Positions 34,124 to 41,921 of a stretch of 64,000 nt of DNA are shown here, piece by piece. The DNA comes from Deltaproteobacteria bacterium (GTDB lineage Bacteria > Myxococcota_A > UBA796 > SXON01). Position numbers and translations under genes: made by a program. The stretch is from assembly GCA_947445035.1 (NCBI GenBank), contig CANFCK010000008.1:62001-126000 (forward strand). The letters are read 5' to 3'. How positions within the stretch are numbered: the first letter of the stretch is position 1; every line of letters begins with the position of its first letter. The notes under the pieces were generated by a model. The model was not told where the DNA came from and ran no database searches. It was given only the letters and a program-made list of their open reading frames with translations.

Positions 34124-35734
34124 ATGCTCCGCCCCTCGCTCGCGCTCATCGTCCTCCTCGCCGGCTGCGACACGCCGGTCGAGGCCGAGCCACCGTTCCT
34201 TCGTGGCGAACAGCCTGCCTATTCCGCACCTGCGCCGGTCCTCCGCCGGCTCACCTACAGCCAGTACACCCACAGCATCGACGACCTTTTCGGGGCCGGG
34301 CTGGTGCTTCCGAACGAGTTGGAGCCAGACACGCGCGCGGCGGGGCTCTACGCGGTCGGCGCCTCACTCACTTCGATTTCGGCGCTTGGCGTCGATCGCT
34401 ACGAGAGCGCTGCCTACGCGATCGCGGAGCAGGTGCTCATAGATCCGGCCCGCCGCGCCGCGCTGGTCCAGTGCACCCCGGTTTCCGCCGCGGACGCGGA
34501 CTGCGCCCGGGAGGTCCTCACCGCGGTCGGGCAGCGCGTGTGGCGCCGGCCCCTCGCCGCCAGCGAGCTCGACACCCTCGTCAGCGTCACCACGACCGCT
34601 GGCAGCACCTTGGCGGACTTCGATCTGGGGCTCAGCTACGGGCTCGCCGCGCTTTTGCAGTCGCCGTATTTCCTTTTCCGGGTCGAGATCGGCGAGGCGG
34701 ATCCGGCCGGCGGCTATCGATACACCAGCTGGGAACTGGCCTCGCGGCTGTCGTACTTCTTGTGGGACGGGCCGCCAGATGAGGCGCTTTTCGACGCGGC
34801 AGCCAGCGGTGTGCTCCTGACCGACGCGGGCCTGCAAGCCGAGGTCGACCGGATGTTGGAGGACGAGCGCACCCGCCGCGGCCTTCGGGCGTTCTTCGGT
34901 GACATGTTGCGCTTGGACGAGCTCGACTCGCTCACCAAGGACCCGACTCTGTTCTTGTACATGAGCTCCGATCTGGGCCCTGCGGCGCGTGAGCAGACTC
35001 TCCAGGACCTCGACGCCATCGTGCTAGAAGACGATGTCGACTTCCGCACCTTCCTGACCTCGACCGAAACCCACATCGATCGGACGCTGGCGGCGCTCTA
35101 CGATGTGCCAGCGCCGGTTCGTGAGGGCTTCGGGCTGACGACCCTGCCGATCTCGGGCGGTCGGCGTGGCTATCTCGGGCAGGCCAGCTTCTTGGCGCTG
35201 CAGGCGCATGCCACCTCGACCAGCGTCACGCTCCGGGGGCTCTACCTTCGCGAGGTTTTGCTCTGTCAGGAGCTGCCCTCGCCGCCTGCGGGCCTCAACA
35301 CCGCGATTCCCGAGGCCAACGCCGAGCGCCCGACGATGCGCGATCGGGTCGCCCAGCACCTCGAAGATCCCAGTTGTGCCGGTTGTCACCAGCTGATGGA
35401 CCCCATTGGCCTCGGATTCGAGCACTTCGACGGGGTCGGTCGGTGGCGCGACACCGAGAATGGCCACCCGATTGACCCGTCCGGCAGCTTCGACGGGGAC
35501 GAATTCGTGGATGCGTGGGGGCTGGGACAGGTGGTGGCGGACCACGGGTCGTTCGCGCCCTGCGTCAGCGACACCTTGCTCCGGTCTGCAGTCGGCCGCA
35601 CGCTGGCCGACGAGGAGTTGGCGTTGGCTGTGTGGCATGCGGACGGGCTGCACCAGGAGGGCTACCGACTTCGCTGGCTTTTCCGCGACATCGTCCTTGG
35701 TCCTGCGTTCCGGACCGTGGGGGTGGTGCAATGA
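34124..35734 (+). CDS. DUF1592/DUF1588/DUF1595-type lipoprotein with one haem-binding motif
   Basis: A 536-residue lipoprotein (MLRPSLALIVLLAGC) with the modular set typical of these large secreted proteins. RLTYSQYTHSIDDLFG is the DUF1587-like start, then DUF1595 and DUF1592 regions, DUF1588 (GYLGQASFLALQAHATSTSVTLRG), and a C-terminal DUF1585 segment. DPSCAGCHQLMDPIG contains a single c-type haem motif CxxCH. Function unknown; an electron-transfer or oxidative role is inferred from the haem motif. Its stop overlaps the DUF1552 start by 4 bases (ATGA), and the two families are nearly always paired. Confidence 0.85.
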   Translation: MLRPSLALIVLLAGCDTPVEAEPPFLRGEQPAYSAPAPVLRRLTYSQYTHSIDDLFGAGLVLPNELEPDTRAAGLYAVGASLTSISALGVDRYESAAYAIAEQVLIDPARRAALVQCTPVSAADADCAREVLTAVGQRVWRRPLAASELDTLVSVTTTAGSTLADFDLGLSYGLAALLQSPYFLFRVEIGEADPAGGYRYTSWELASRLSYFLWDGPPDEALFDAAASGVLLTDAGLQAEVDRMLEDERTRRGLRAFFGDMLRLDELDSLTKDPTLFLYMSSDLGPAAREQTLQDLDAIVLEDDVDFRTFLTSTETHIDRTLAALYDVPAPVREGFGLTTLPISGGRRGYLGQASFLALQAHATSTSVTLRGLYLREVLLCQELPSPPAGLNTAIPEANAERPTMRDRVAQHLEDPSCAGCHQLMDPIGLGFEHFDGVGRWRDTENGHPIDPSGSFDGDEFVDAWGLGQVVADHGSFAPCVSDTLLRSAVGRTLADEELALAVWHADGLHQEGYRLRWLFRDIVLGPAFRTVGVVQ

Positions 35735-37101
35735 CCGCGCGATTGAAAGGGGTGGGCCCGCGTCGCCGCTTGGCGTCGGCGGTCGTACCGTCGCGACGTG
35801 GGTTCATGCGAGGCCTGCTCCAGGGCAGCGCGATCTTCGTGGGGTTGCCGCTCTTTCAGCGCGCGCTCAACGGAAACGGCACGGCCCTGGCGTGCGGCGG
35901 GGTCATCCCCAAACGGTTCGGCATCTTCTTCTGGGGCAACGGCAACCGCCCCGAGCGGTGGATTCCGTCCACCGATGGCGAAACCTGGGAGCTCTCCGAG
36001 GAGCTTCTGCCCCTGACGAACGTCAAGTCCAAGATATCCGTCGTGACGGGGCTTTCGGTCAAAGTCCCGAATCTCCTCCCCCATACTTCAGGTGCGGGCG
36101 GTCTCCTGTCGGGCATGACCCCGCTTTCGGCCGATGGTGTCGAGAGTTTTGCGGGTCCGACGATCGATCAGATCATCGCGGGTGAGGTCGGCGGCGACAC
36201 CCTTTTCCCTTCGCTTCAAACGGCGGCCAGCGACTGCTCGGGCGAGTCGTGGAACGGCGTGAACAGCCGGAACCCCCCCGAAACGGACCCCTACGCGCTC
36301 TACGAACGGCTCTTCGGACCGACCTTCCGCCTTCCGGGTGAGGAGGGGCTGGTTGACCCGACCCTCGGCCTCCGTCGCAGCGTTCTCGACAGCGTCATGG
36401 GGGACATCTCCACGCTCCAGGCCCGTCTCGGCGCGGCGGACAAAGCGCGTCTGGACCAACATCTCACCGGCGTCCGCGAGCTGGAGGAGCGTCTGGCTCG
36501 CCTCGAAGAAGACCCGCCGTCGCTGGAGAGTTGTGGTCGCCCGCCGACCGAGCCCGAGGCCAGTTACCCCGACATCGACGGTCGCCCGCAGATCTCCGCG
36601 CGCAGCCGGATCGTGAGCGACATGTTGGCGATGGCGCTCGCTTGCGACCAGACCCGGGTTTTCGGGCACTATCTCACGGATCCGGTGGCCAGCCCCCTGT
36701 TTCCCGGCGCCACCGCGGGCCACCACAACCTCACCCACGACGAAGGGGGCGATCAGCCCGAAGTGCACGCCATCACCGTGCAGATCGTGGCCGAGCTCGC
36801 CTACTTGTTGGAGCGCCTGGACGCTGTGCCCGAGGCGGACGGCACCCTCCTGGACAACTGCTGTGTGCTGGCCTGCAGCGAAGTCGGGCTCGGCCAGACG
36901 CACAGCATCGACGACGTGCCGATCGTGGTTGCAGGCGGCCTCTGCGGCACCCTGCGCACCGGCATCCACCACCGCAGCTACACCGGCGACAACTCGGGGA
37001 AGCTGATGCTCAGCATCCTTCGCGGCATGGACATCCTGGCGCCTAGCTTTGGTGCGGAGGACGCGTACACCGAGGACGGGTTGTCGGAGATTGAGGTCTA
37101 G
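35731..37101 (+). CDS. DUF1552 protein with Tat signal
   Basis: A 456-residue protein. The N-terminus SRRGFMRGLLQGSAIFVGLPLF is a twin-arginine signal, so it is exported folded, perhaps with a cofactor. The body matches DUF1552, a relative of the DUF1501/sulfatase-like alkaline phosphatase fold: FGIFFWGNGNRPERWIP near residue 62, HTSGAGGLLSG, and HHNLTHDEGGD late. The ATG at 35731 overlaps the DUF1592 stop, which indicates co-translation. The pair probably forms a secreted complex of unknown activity. Confidence 0.85.
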   Translation: MTARLKGVGPRRRLASAVVPSRRGFMRGLLQGSAIFVGLPLFQRALNGNGTALACGGVIPKRFGIFFWGNGNRPERWIPSTDGETWELSEELLPLTNVKSKISVVTGLSVKVPNLLPHTSGAGGLLSGMTPLSADGVESFAGPTIDQIIAGEVGGDTLFPSLQTAASDCSGESWNGVNSRNPPETDPYALYERLFGPTFRLPGEEGLVDPTLGLRRSVLDSVMGDISTLQARLGAADKARLDQHLTGVRELEERLARLEEDPPSLESCGRPPTEPEASYPDIDGRPQISARSRIVSDMLAMALACDQTRVFGHYLTDPVASPLFPGATAGHHNLTHDEGGDQPEVHAITVQIVAELAYLLERLDAVPEADGTLLDNCCVLACSEVGLGQTHSIDDVPIVVAGGLCGTLRTGIHHRSYTGDNSGKLMLSILRGMDILAPSFGAEDAYTEDGLSEIEV

Positions 37102-37159
37102 ACGACAGGCCGCCGCAGCCCGCTCGCTGAGCCTGTTGGTGCTCGGGGTGTGAGTGCGC

Positions 37160-37165
37160 TACGAT
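37160..37165 (+). promoter_or_regulatory. -10-like TACGAT before lipoprotein
   Basis: TACGAT ends 6 bases before GTG 37172 and so supports that start over the in-frame GTG at 37154. Confidence 0.4.
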
Positions 37166-37171
37166 TGCTTT

Positions 37172-38041
37172 GTGCTGCGCGACGCCGTCCCCTTGATTTC
37201 CGCTCTGGTCGCCTTGGGCGTCCTCGGGTGTGCGCCCGCCGCCCAGGAGGCAGGGACCTGCACGCTCACCGACATGCCCGAAGTGCTCGTCCTGCGCACG
37301 CTGTCCTTCGCTCTGGCCGATGCCAACGGGGTTTCGGAGGGCTTCGACCTGGACGGCGTGACCTCGACTGACGGTGGGGAGTCGGGCTGCGGCGTCGCGG
37401 ATTTCACCAGTCCCGATGGGGCGCCGGGCATCGACAATGCGTTCTCGCGACTCGAGCCGGCGCTGAATTCCACCGAGGCCAAGATCAGCGTGATCGAAGG
37501 CCTGGTCCAGTCGGCGATCGACTCGGGCGAGCTGTTGCTCACGGTCGAGCTGGGCGGGGTCGACGACTGGCAGACGGACGAGTGTGTCGCGGGTCAGATC
37601 GGTCAGGCGGTGGGCACCCCGATGCTCGGGACTGACGGACTTTTGCTCGATGGGCAAACCTTCGATCGGGATGAGGACATCGGTGTCGTGGGCCTTTCGG
37701 AGGGGTCGGTCTCGTCCGGTGTGTTCGTGGCAAGCGGTCTCAGCCTGGATCTCCCCGTGCAGATCCTCAACGCCAGCCTGGTATTCCCGCTTCGCGATGG
37801 CAAGGTTCGCCTCGAACAGGGCGAGGATGAGGTGTACCGCGGGGTGCTCGCCGGACGGGTGAGCGCGGCCTACGTGCTCGCCGTGGCGAAGACCCAGGCG
37901 GTCGACCCCGCGGTGGCTGAGCTGCTTGGGGTGGTTTTGACGGCGAACGGCGACTTTGACGACGAGGACGGCACCTGGTGCGGCGCGATCTCGGTGGTCT
38001 TGAAGTTCGAAGCGGTGGGTGCGTACTTCTACGGGGATTGA
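37172..38041 (+). CDS. Lipoprotein of unknown function
   Basis: A 289-residue protein starting at GTG 37172 (VLRDAVPLISALVALGVLGC, lipobox VLGC). The mature part is acidic, with several Cys (CTL, SGCGV, DECV, TWCG) and long beta-strand-like stretches. Conserved-looking features are DDEDGTWCGAIS near the end and SLDLPVQILNASLVFPL. No family recognised. It is followed 5 bp later by another lipoprotein gene, so an operon 37172-41434 is likely. Confidence 0.6.
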   Translation: MLRDAVPLISALVALGVLGCAPAAQEAGTCTLTDMPEVLVLRTLSFALADANGVSEGFDLDGVTSTDGGESGCGVADFTSPDGAPGIDNAFSRLEPALNSTEAKISVIEGLVQSAIDSGELLLTVELGGVDDWQTDECVAGQIGQAVGTPMLGTDGLLLDGQTFDRDEDIGVVGLSEGSVSSGVFVASGLSLDLPVQILNASLVFPLRDGKVRLEQGEDEVYRGVLAGRVSAAYVLAVAKTQAVDPAVAELLGVVLTANGDFDDEDGTWCGAISVVLKFEAVGAYFYGD

Positions 38042-38046
38042 GCCAC

Positions 38047-38724
38047 ATGCGTCGTCTGGTTGTCTTTTTCCCCGTTCTGGGGATTGTTTTCGCCTGTGCG
38101 GGCTCCACGCCCGAACCGTTGCCGATGCCCCCGCCCCCGCCGGAGGGGCTGGTGCCCGTGGTGCCGGAGGTCGTGGTCCCGCCGCCCGTGGTGGATGCAC
38201 AACTCCTGCCGCCGCCCTGGAGTGACCTTGGCCTCGGCTACGGAACGGCGACCGTGCTTTTGGTCGACCCGGTGCAGGCGATCCTGACCTTCCCCGTGGC
38301 CCAGAAAGTGGAGTGGGAGGCGCTTGGGGCCGAGTGGCAGTCGAAGCTCGCCGCGGCCGGATTTCTCGCTGGGACCGCCACCTACGCGGACGGGGATCAC
38401 GCGGGAACCCCGTGGACAAAGGGCGAAGCCACGGTCAGCGTTGCTCGCGGCGCTGTGGGCGACGTCGTGTACCTGACGGCGTCCAAGCCCGGGGCGCTGG
38501 GGGAGGCGGAGTTTGCCCGGTCCTCCGTGGACGCGGTGGTCGCCCAGGCCCTGGGGATTGAGCTGCCGAAAGCGGCCGCGACCCCCAAGTTGGGGAAGCC
38601 TGGCGGCAAGGGGCCGCGTCCGGGTGGGCGGCTCACCGGACCGAAGCTCGGCGGCGGCGACGGTAAGCTCAAGGGGAAGGGCAAAGGCAAGGTCGATGGA
38701 AAGTCCGGAGCAAAGGACAACTGA
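38047..38724 (+). CDS. Lipoprotein with Pro-rich linker and basic Gly/Lys tail
   Basis: A 225-residue protein: signal MRRLVVFFPVLGIVFAC, a Pro/Val-rich linker (about 25-55), a central globular domain of about 100 residues, then a low-complexity basic tail (KGPRPGGRLTGPKLGGGDGK...KGKGKGK). The basic tail could bind nucleic acid, peptidoglycan or acidic surface polymers. No family recognised. The TGA overlaps the protease ATG by one base (TGATG), so the two are coupled. Confidence 0.6.
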   Translation: MRRLVVFFPVLGIVFACAGSTPEPLPMPPPPPEGLVPVVPEVVVPPPVVDAQLLPPPWSDLGLGYGTATVLLVDPVQAILTFPVAQKVEWEALGAEWQSKLAAAGFLAGTATYADGDHAGTPWTKGEATVSVARGAVGDVVYLTASKPGALGEAEFARSSVDAVVAQALGIELPKAAATPKLGKPGGKGPRPGGRLTGPKLGGGDGKLKGKGKGKVDGKSGAKDN

Positions 38725-40733
38725 TGCTTGAGTTGTTGATCTCGCTGGCGCAGCCGGTCGGCAGTCCCACCGACCTCGATCGCTGGACCGCGAGCATCGC
38801 CGCCGACCAAGCCAGGGCCATCGCCTGCATCCGTCCCCAGGCGGTCCTCCGGCGGTACCAGGCGACCCCGATCCTCCATCTCCGCATGGACGACGCAGCG
38901 GTGCGTCGCGCCCATCAGTGCGCTGGTGTCGAAGCGATCGCGCCCAACCGGCTTTTCCAGCGCGCGCTGACCGAGAGCCTTGGGGTGGTCGGCGCCGACA
39001 CCATCCATTCTAGCTACGGCTTCGGCGGCGCCGGCACTGCGGTGGCGATCATCGACACCGGCGTCGATTGGACCGAAAGCGACCTTGGCGGCTGCTTCGG
39101 CAGCGGCTGCAAGGTGGTGGGCGGCTACGACTTTGCCGAGGCCGACACCGATCCCAGCGATTGCCACGGTCACGGCAGCAACGTCGCCGCGATCGCCGCG
39201 GGGACCGGGGGCGTGGCGCCCGACGCGGACATCGTCGCGTACAAGGTGTTTGGCGGCGACTGCGACAGCGCTACGGACGCGGATATCGCCGCCGCGCTCG
39301 ACGACGTGGTGCTCAACGTCGCGACCTACAACATCGTCGCCGTGAACCTTTCCTTGGGCACATCCGACTACCGGACAGACACGTTCTGCGACGGCACCGG
39401 CACTGCCACTGAGACGGCGGTGTCGACGGTGTACCGGGCCAACGTGGTTGTCGTCGGGGCCGCCGGCAACGATGGGGACCCCGACAACGTCTCGTTCCCA
39501 GCGTGTTTGCAGCGGGTGTTCACCGTCGCCAACACGTACGACACCGCCGCCGGGAGCACCAGCTGGTGCACCACCCAGAGCTGCTCGACCTACTGCACGG
39601 ACAGCGCGCCGATGGTCGATTCGCTGAACTGTTCGAGCAACGGCGGCAACCTCATCGACCTCGCCGCGCCGGGAACCACGATCACCGCGGGCGGCCAGTC
39701 GATGGGCGGGACCAGCCAGGCCAGCCCCCATGTGGCCGGGGCCGTGGCCTTGATGAAGGAAGCCGTCCCCGATGCGCGGCCGCGAAACACCGAGGCGTGG
39801 TTGATCCGCTCGGGAACCAGCGTCGCCGACACCCGGGGGGGCACCGCCTACAGCTACCCTCGCCTGGACCTGGACACGATTTTTCTGGGCGACGGCAGCG
39901 ACTTGAACATCGACAGCGTCACGCTGGACGCGTCGGGCGTGCTGACGCCAGGCTCGGTCGCTTCGCTCGCGGTGGTCGTCGGCAACGGCGGGCCGGGAGA
40001 CGTCGAGGCCGTAGAGCTGGTCCTGGTCGCCGAGAACGACGAGCTGCTGGTGGATGGGGTCGTTGTGGCGGTCGACACGGTGCTGTCGAACTCGGAGAGC
40101 GTCGCGTTCGCCATGCCCTTCTCGGTGTCGGAGGACTGCGCGCTGGACCAATCGGGGTCGTTCGCGGTGACCTTGCGCGTGGCAGGGGCGGACGTGGATG
40201 TCGCTAGCTCCACCGTGGTCCTCAGCTGCGTGCTCGACGCGGACGGCGACGGCGTGGACGTCCGCGACGGCGACTGCAACGATGCCGCTCCTGACGTGTT
40301 TCCGGGGGCGGTCGAGCTCTGCAACGGCATCGACGACGACTGTGACGAGACGGTGGACGGCGTCACCTCGGCCGACGTGCTCTCGTTCTACGCTGATGCC
40401 GATGGTGACGGCTTTGGCGACCCTCTGGTGCTCCTTTCAGACTGCGCCGCGCCGCTCGGCTACGTCCCGGACCTCACCGACTGCGATGACGCCGCCGCGG
40501 TCGTTTACCCTGGCGCGGCCGAGTCCTGCGCGTCTGCGGTCGACGCCGACTGTGACGGGATTGCCGGCGCCGCGGATCCCGATGCGGACCCGGCGCCGTG
40601 TGCGCGGGCCGACTCCGATGCCGGGGATGAGGATGGGGGCGGATGCGCCTGTGAGCAAGGTGGCGCCTCGTCGAACGCGCTTCTCACCCTCTTGGGGATG
40701 GCGCTGATTTTTGCCGGGCGTCGACGCGGGTGA
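38724..40733 (+). CDS. Subtilisin-family (S8) protease with MopE repeats and MYXO-CTERM-like tail
   Basis: A 669-residue protease. The catalytic triad is visible: Asp in AIIDTGVD (about 111), His in CHGHGSNVAA (about 150) and Ser in GTSQASPHVAG (about 331). A CARDB-like beta domain (about 390-505) follows, then two Asp-rich MopE-like metal-binding units (DADGDGVDVRDGDCND, DADGDGFGDP) with paired Cys. It ends CACEQGGASSNALLTLLGMA plus a hydrophobic run and RRRG, the MYXO-CTERM pattern for surface sorting. A signal peptide is not obvious at MLELLISLAQPVG. It overlaps its neighbours by 1 and 4 bases. Confidence 0.9.
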   Translation: MLELLISLAQPVGSPTDLDRWTASIAADQARAIACIRPQAVLRRYQATPILHLRMDDAAVRRAHQCAGVEAIAPNRLFQRALTESLGVVGADTIHSSYGFGGAGTAVAIIDTGVDWTESDLGGCFGSGCKVVGGYDFAEADTDPSDCHGHGSNVAAIAAGTGGVAPDADIVAYKVFGGDCDSATDADIAAALDDVVLNVATYNIVAVNLSLGTSDYRTDTFCDGTGTATETAVSTVYRANVVVVGAAGNDGDPDNVSFPACLQRVFTVANTYDTAAGSTSWCTTQSCSTYCTDSAPMVDSLNCSSNGGNLIDLAAPGTTITAGGQSMGGTSQASPHVAGAVALMKEAVPDARPRNTEAWLIRSGTSVADTRGGTAYSYPRLDLDTIFLGDGSDLNIDSVTLDASGVLTPGSVASLAVVVGNGGPGDVEAVELVLVAENDELLVDGVVVAVDTVLSNSESVAFAMPFSVSEDCALDQSGSFAVTLRVAGADVDVASSTVVLSCVLDADGDGVDVRDGDCNDAAPDVFPGAVELCNGIDDDCDETVDGVTSADVLSFYADADGDGFGDPLVLLSDCAAPLGYVPDLTDCDDAAAVVYPGAAESCASAVDADCDGIAGAADPDADPAPCARADSDAGDEDGGGCACEQGGASSNALLTLLGMALIFAGRRRG

Positions 40734-41434
40734 AGAAATCGACGCAGGCGATCGTTGTCGCCGGCATGGTCACGCTGCTTTTGGTGGTTGGGGTCTCGCT
40801 TGCTCGGTCGCCGCTCGCGGCTCCGCCTCCCGTGCCCGCCGCGGGGGTGGTGGCCGACGCGCCGCCGGCCACCAAGGCGCCCGTCGAGTACACCGTGCTT
40901 GACTCCGTGTGGTCACCGGAGCGCATTCGTGCGTGCGGCCTCATCGACGTGGCGCTGGCTCCGGAGCGCGCCGGCTCCAGCGTGGACGTGCGCATCACCA
41001 CGGGTCACGGCGGCGGGCGCGGGACCGCCTGGTACTTCTTCGACGACGCCGGGAAGCTCACGATGGGCACCGTGTCGTCGGCCTGTCTCACGTCGATCAA
41101 GCTCAAAAAGGGCGGCGGCCACTTTCGGACTACGTTCACCCTCCCCGGTGACACCGTCAACCACGACGTCGCCATCGACGCGGCTTCGATGACGGACCCT
41201 CGCTGGACGGCCTGTCACGTCGAGTACCCCGACCGGATCACCGCGGTGGTGTCGGTGGCGACAGTCATCGACATCGACGGGAGCGTGTTCACGTCCGACG
41301 GCACTCGACAGGCGGGCACCCTTCAGGACTGCCTCGGCAAGGCCCAGAACGCCTGGGTCACCGAGCAGCTCGCCGCGGGGACGTTGACGCTCGCAGCTCC
41401 GGCGGTGGTGCTGGGGTCGTTGCCGAGGGAGTGA
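40730..41434 (+). CDS. Membrane-anchored or secreted protein of unknown function
   Basis: A 234-residue protein with an N-terminal hydrophobic signal or anchor (IVVAGMVTLLLVVGVSLA), an Ala/Pro linker and a globular domain with four Cys (RACGL, SSACL, TACHV, QDCLG). The GTG at 40730 overlaps the protease stop by 4 bases (GTGA), so it is translated with the protease and may be a partner or inhibitor of it; that is inference. No family recognised. Confidence 0.6.
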   Translation: MKKSTQAIVVAGMVTLLLVVGVSLARSPLAAPPPVPAAGVVADAPPATKAPVEYTVLDSVWSPERIRACGLIDVALAPERAGSSVDVRITTGHGGGRGTAWYFFDDAGKLTMGTVSSACLTSIKLKKGGGHFRTTFTLPGDTVNHDVAIDAASMTDPRWTACHVEYPDRITAVVSVATVIDIDGSVFTSDGTRQAGTLQDCLGKAQNAWVTEQLAAGTLTLAAPAVVLGSLPRE

Positions 41435-41443
41435 GGCGGCCAA

Positions 41444-41776
41444 CTACCCCACCCCGAGCAGCTCCACCTCGAAGATCAAGGTCGCATTCGGCGGGATCAA
41501 CCCTGGGTAGCCACGGTCGCCATAGGCGAGGTCCCCGGGGATGGTGAGCTTGCGCTTGCCGCCAATCTTCATGCCGGCGACGCCCAGGTCCCAGCCCTTG
41601 ATCACCATGCCTGCGCCGAGCTTGAAGCCGAACGGCTCGCTGCGGTCGCGGGAAGAGTCGAACTTCTTCCCGGACTCCAGGGTGCCCACGTAGTGCACGC
41701 TCACCATCTTGCCCTTCACGGCTTCGGCACCCGTACCCACCACGAGATCGTCCATCACCAGTTCAGCCACGGTCAC
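41444..41776 (-). CDS. FKBP-type peptidyl-prolyl isomerase
   Basis: A 110-residue single-domain FKBP that speeds cis-trans proline isomerisation in folding. Signature residues are clear: [64 protein letters not shown]. No signal peptide, so cytoplasmic. The start is GTG 41776; the frame stays open upstream without family similarity. Convergent with the preceding operon (9 bp apart) and divergent from metH. Confidence 0.93.
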   Translation of the reverse strand: MTVAELVMDDLVVGTGAEAVKGKMVSVHYVGTLESGKKFDSSRDRSEPFGFKLGAGMVIKGWDLGVAGMKIGGKRKLTIPGDLAYGDRGYPGLIPPNATLIFEVELLGVG

Positions 41777-41895
41777 TCCAGCTTTGGACCGGCTTAGCGG
41801 CTGGCCGCGTCTAAAGCCACTCCGAACAGCGGGACCCGCCCTGGCCGAGCGCGCCGGCCAAAACAAGTTGGCCGGCCCAAGCCCCCATCACTCAT

Positions 41896-41915
41896 CGGCA
41901 TATCGCGATATGCCG
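41896..41915. promoter_or_regulatory. Perfect 20-bp palindrome in front of metH (putative operator)
   Basis: CGGCATATCGCGATATGCCG is a perfect inverted repeat ending 6 bases before the metH ATG, between metH and the FKBP gene. A dimeric repressor bound here would block the ribosome-binding and promoter region. The ATATCGCGATAT core is the kind of site used by ArsR-family methionine-cycle regulators; an ArsR-methyltransferase fusion is encoded at 55123-55980. The link is inference. Confidence 0.6.
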
Positions 41916-41921
41916 TAAGGC

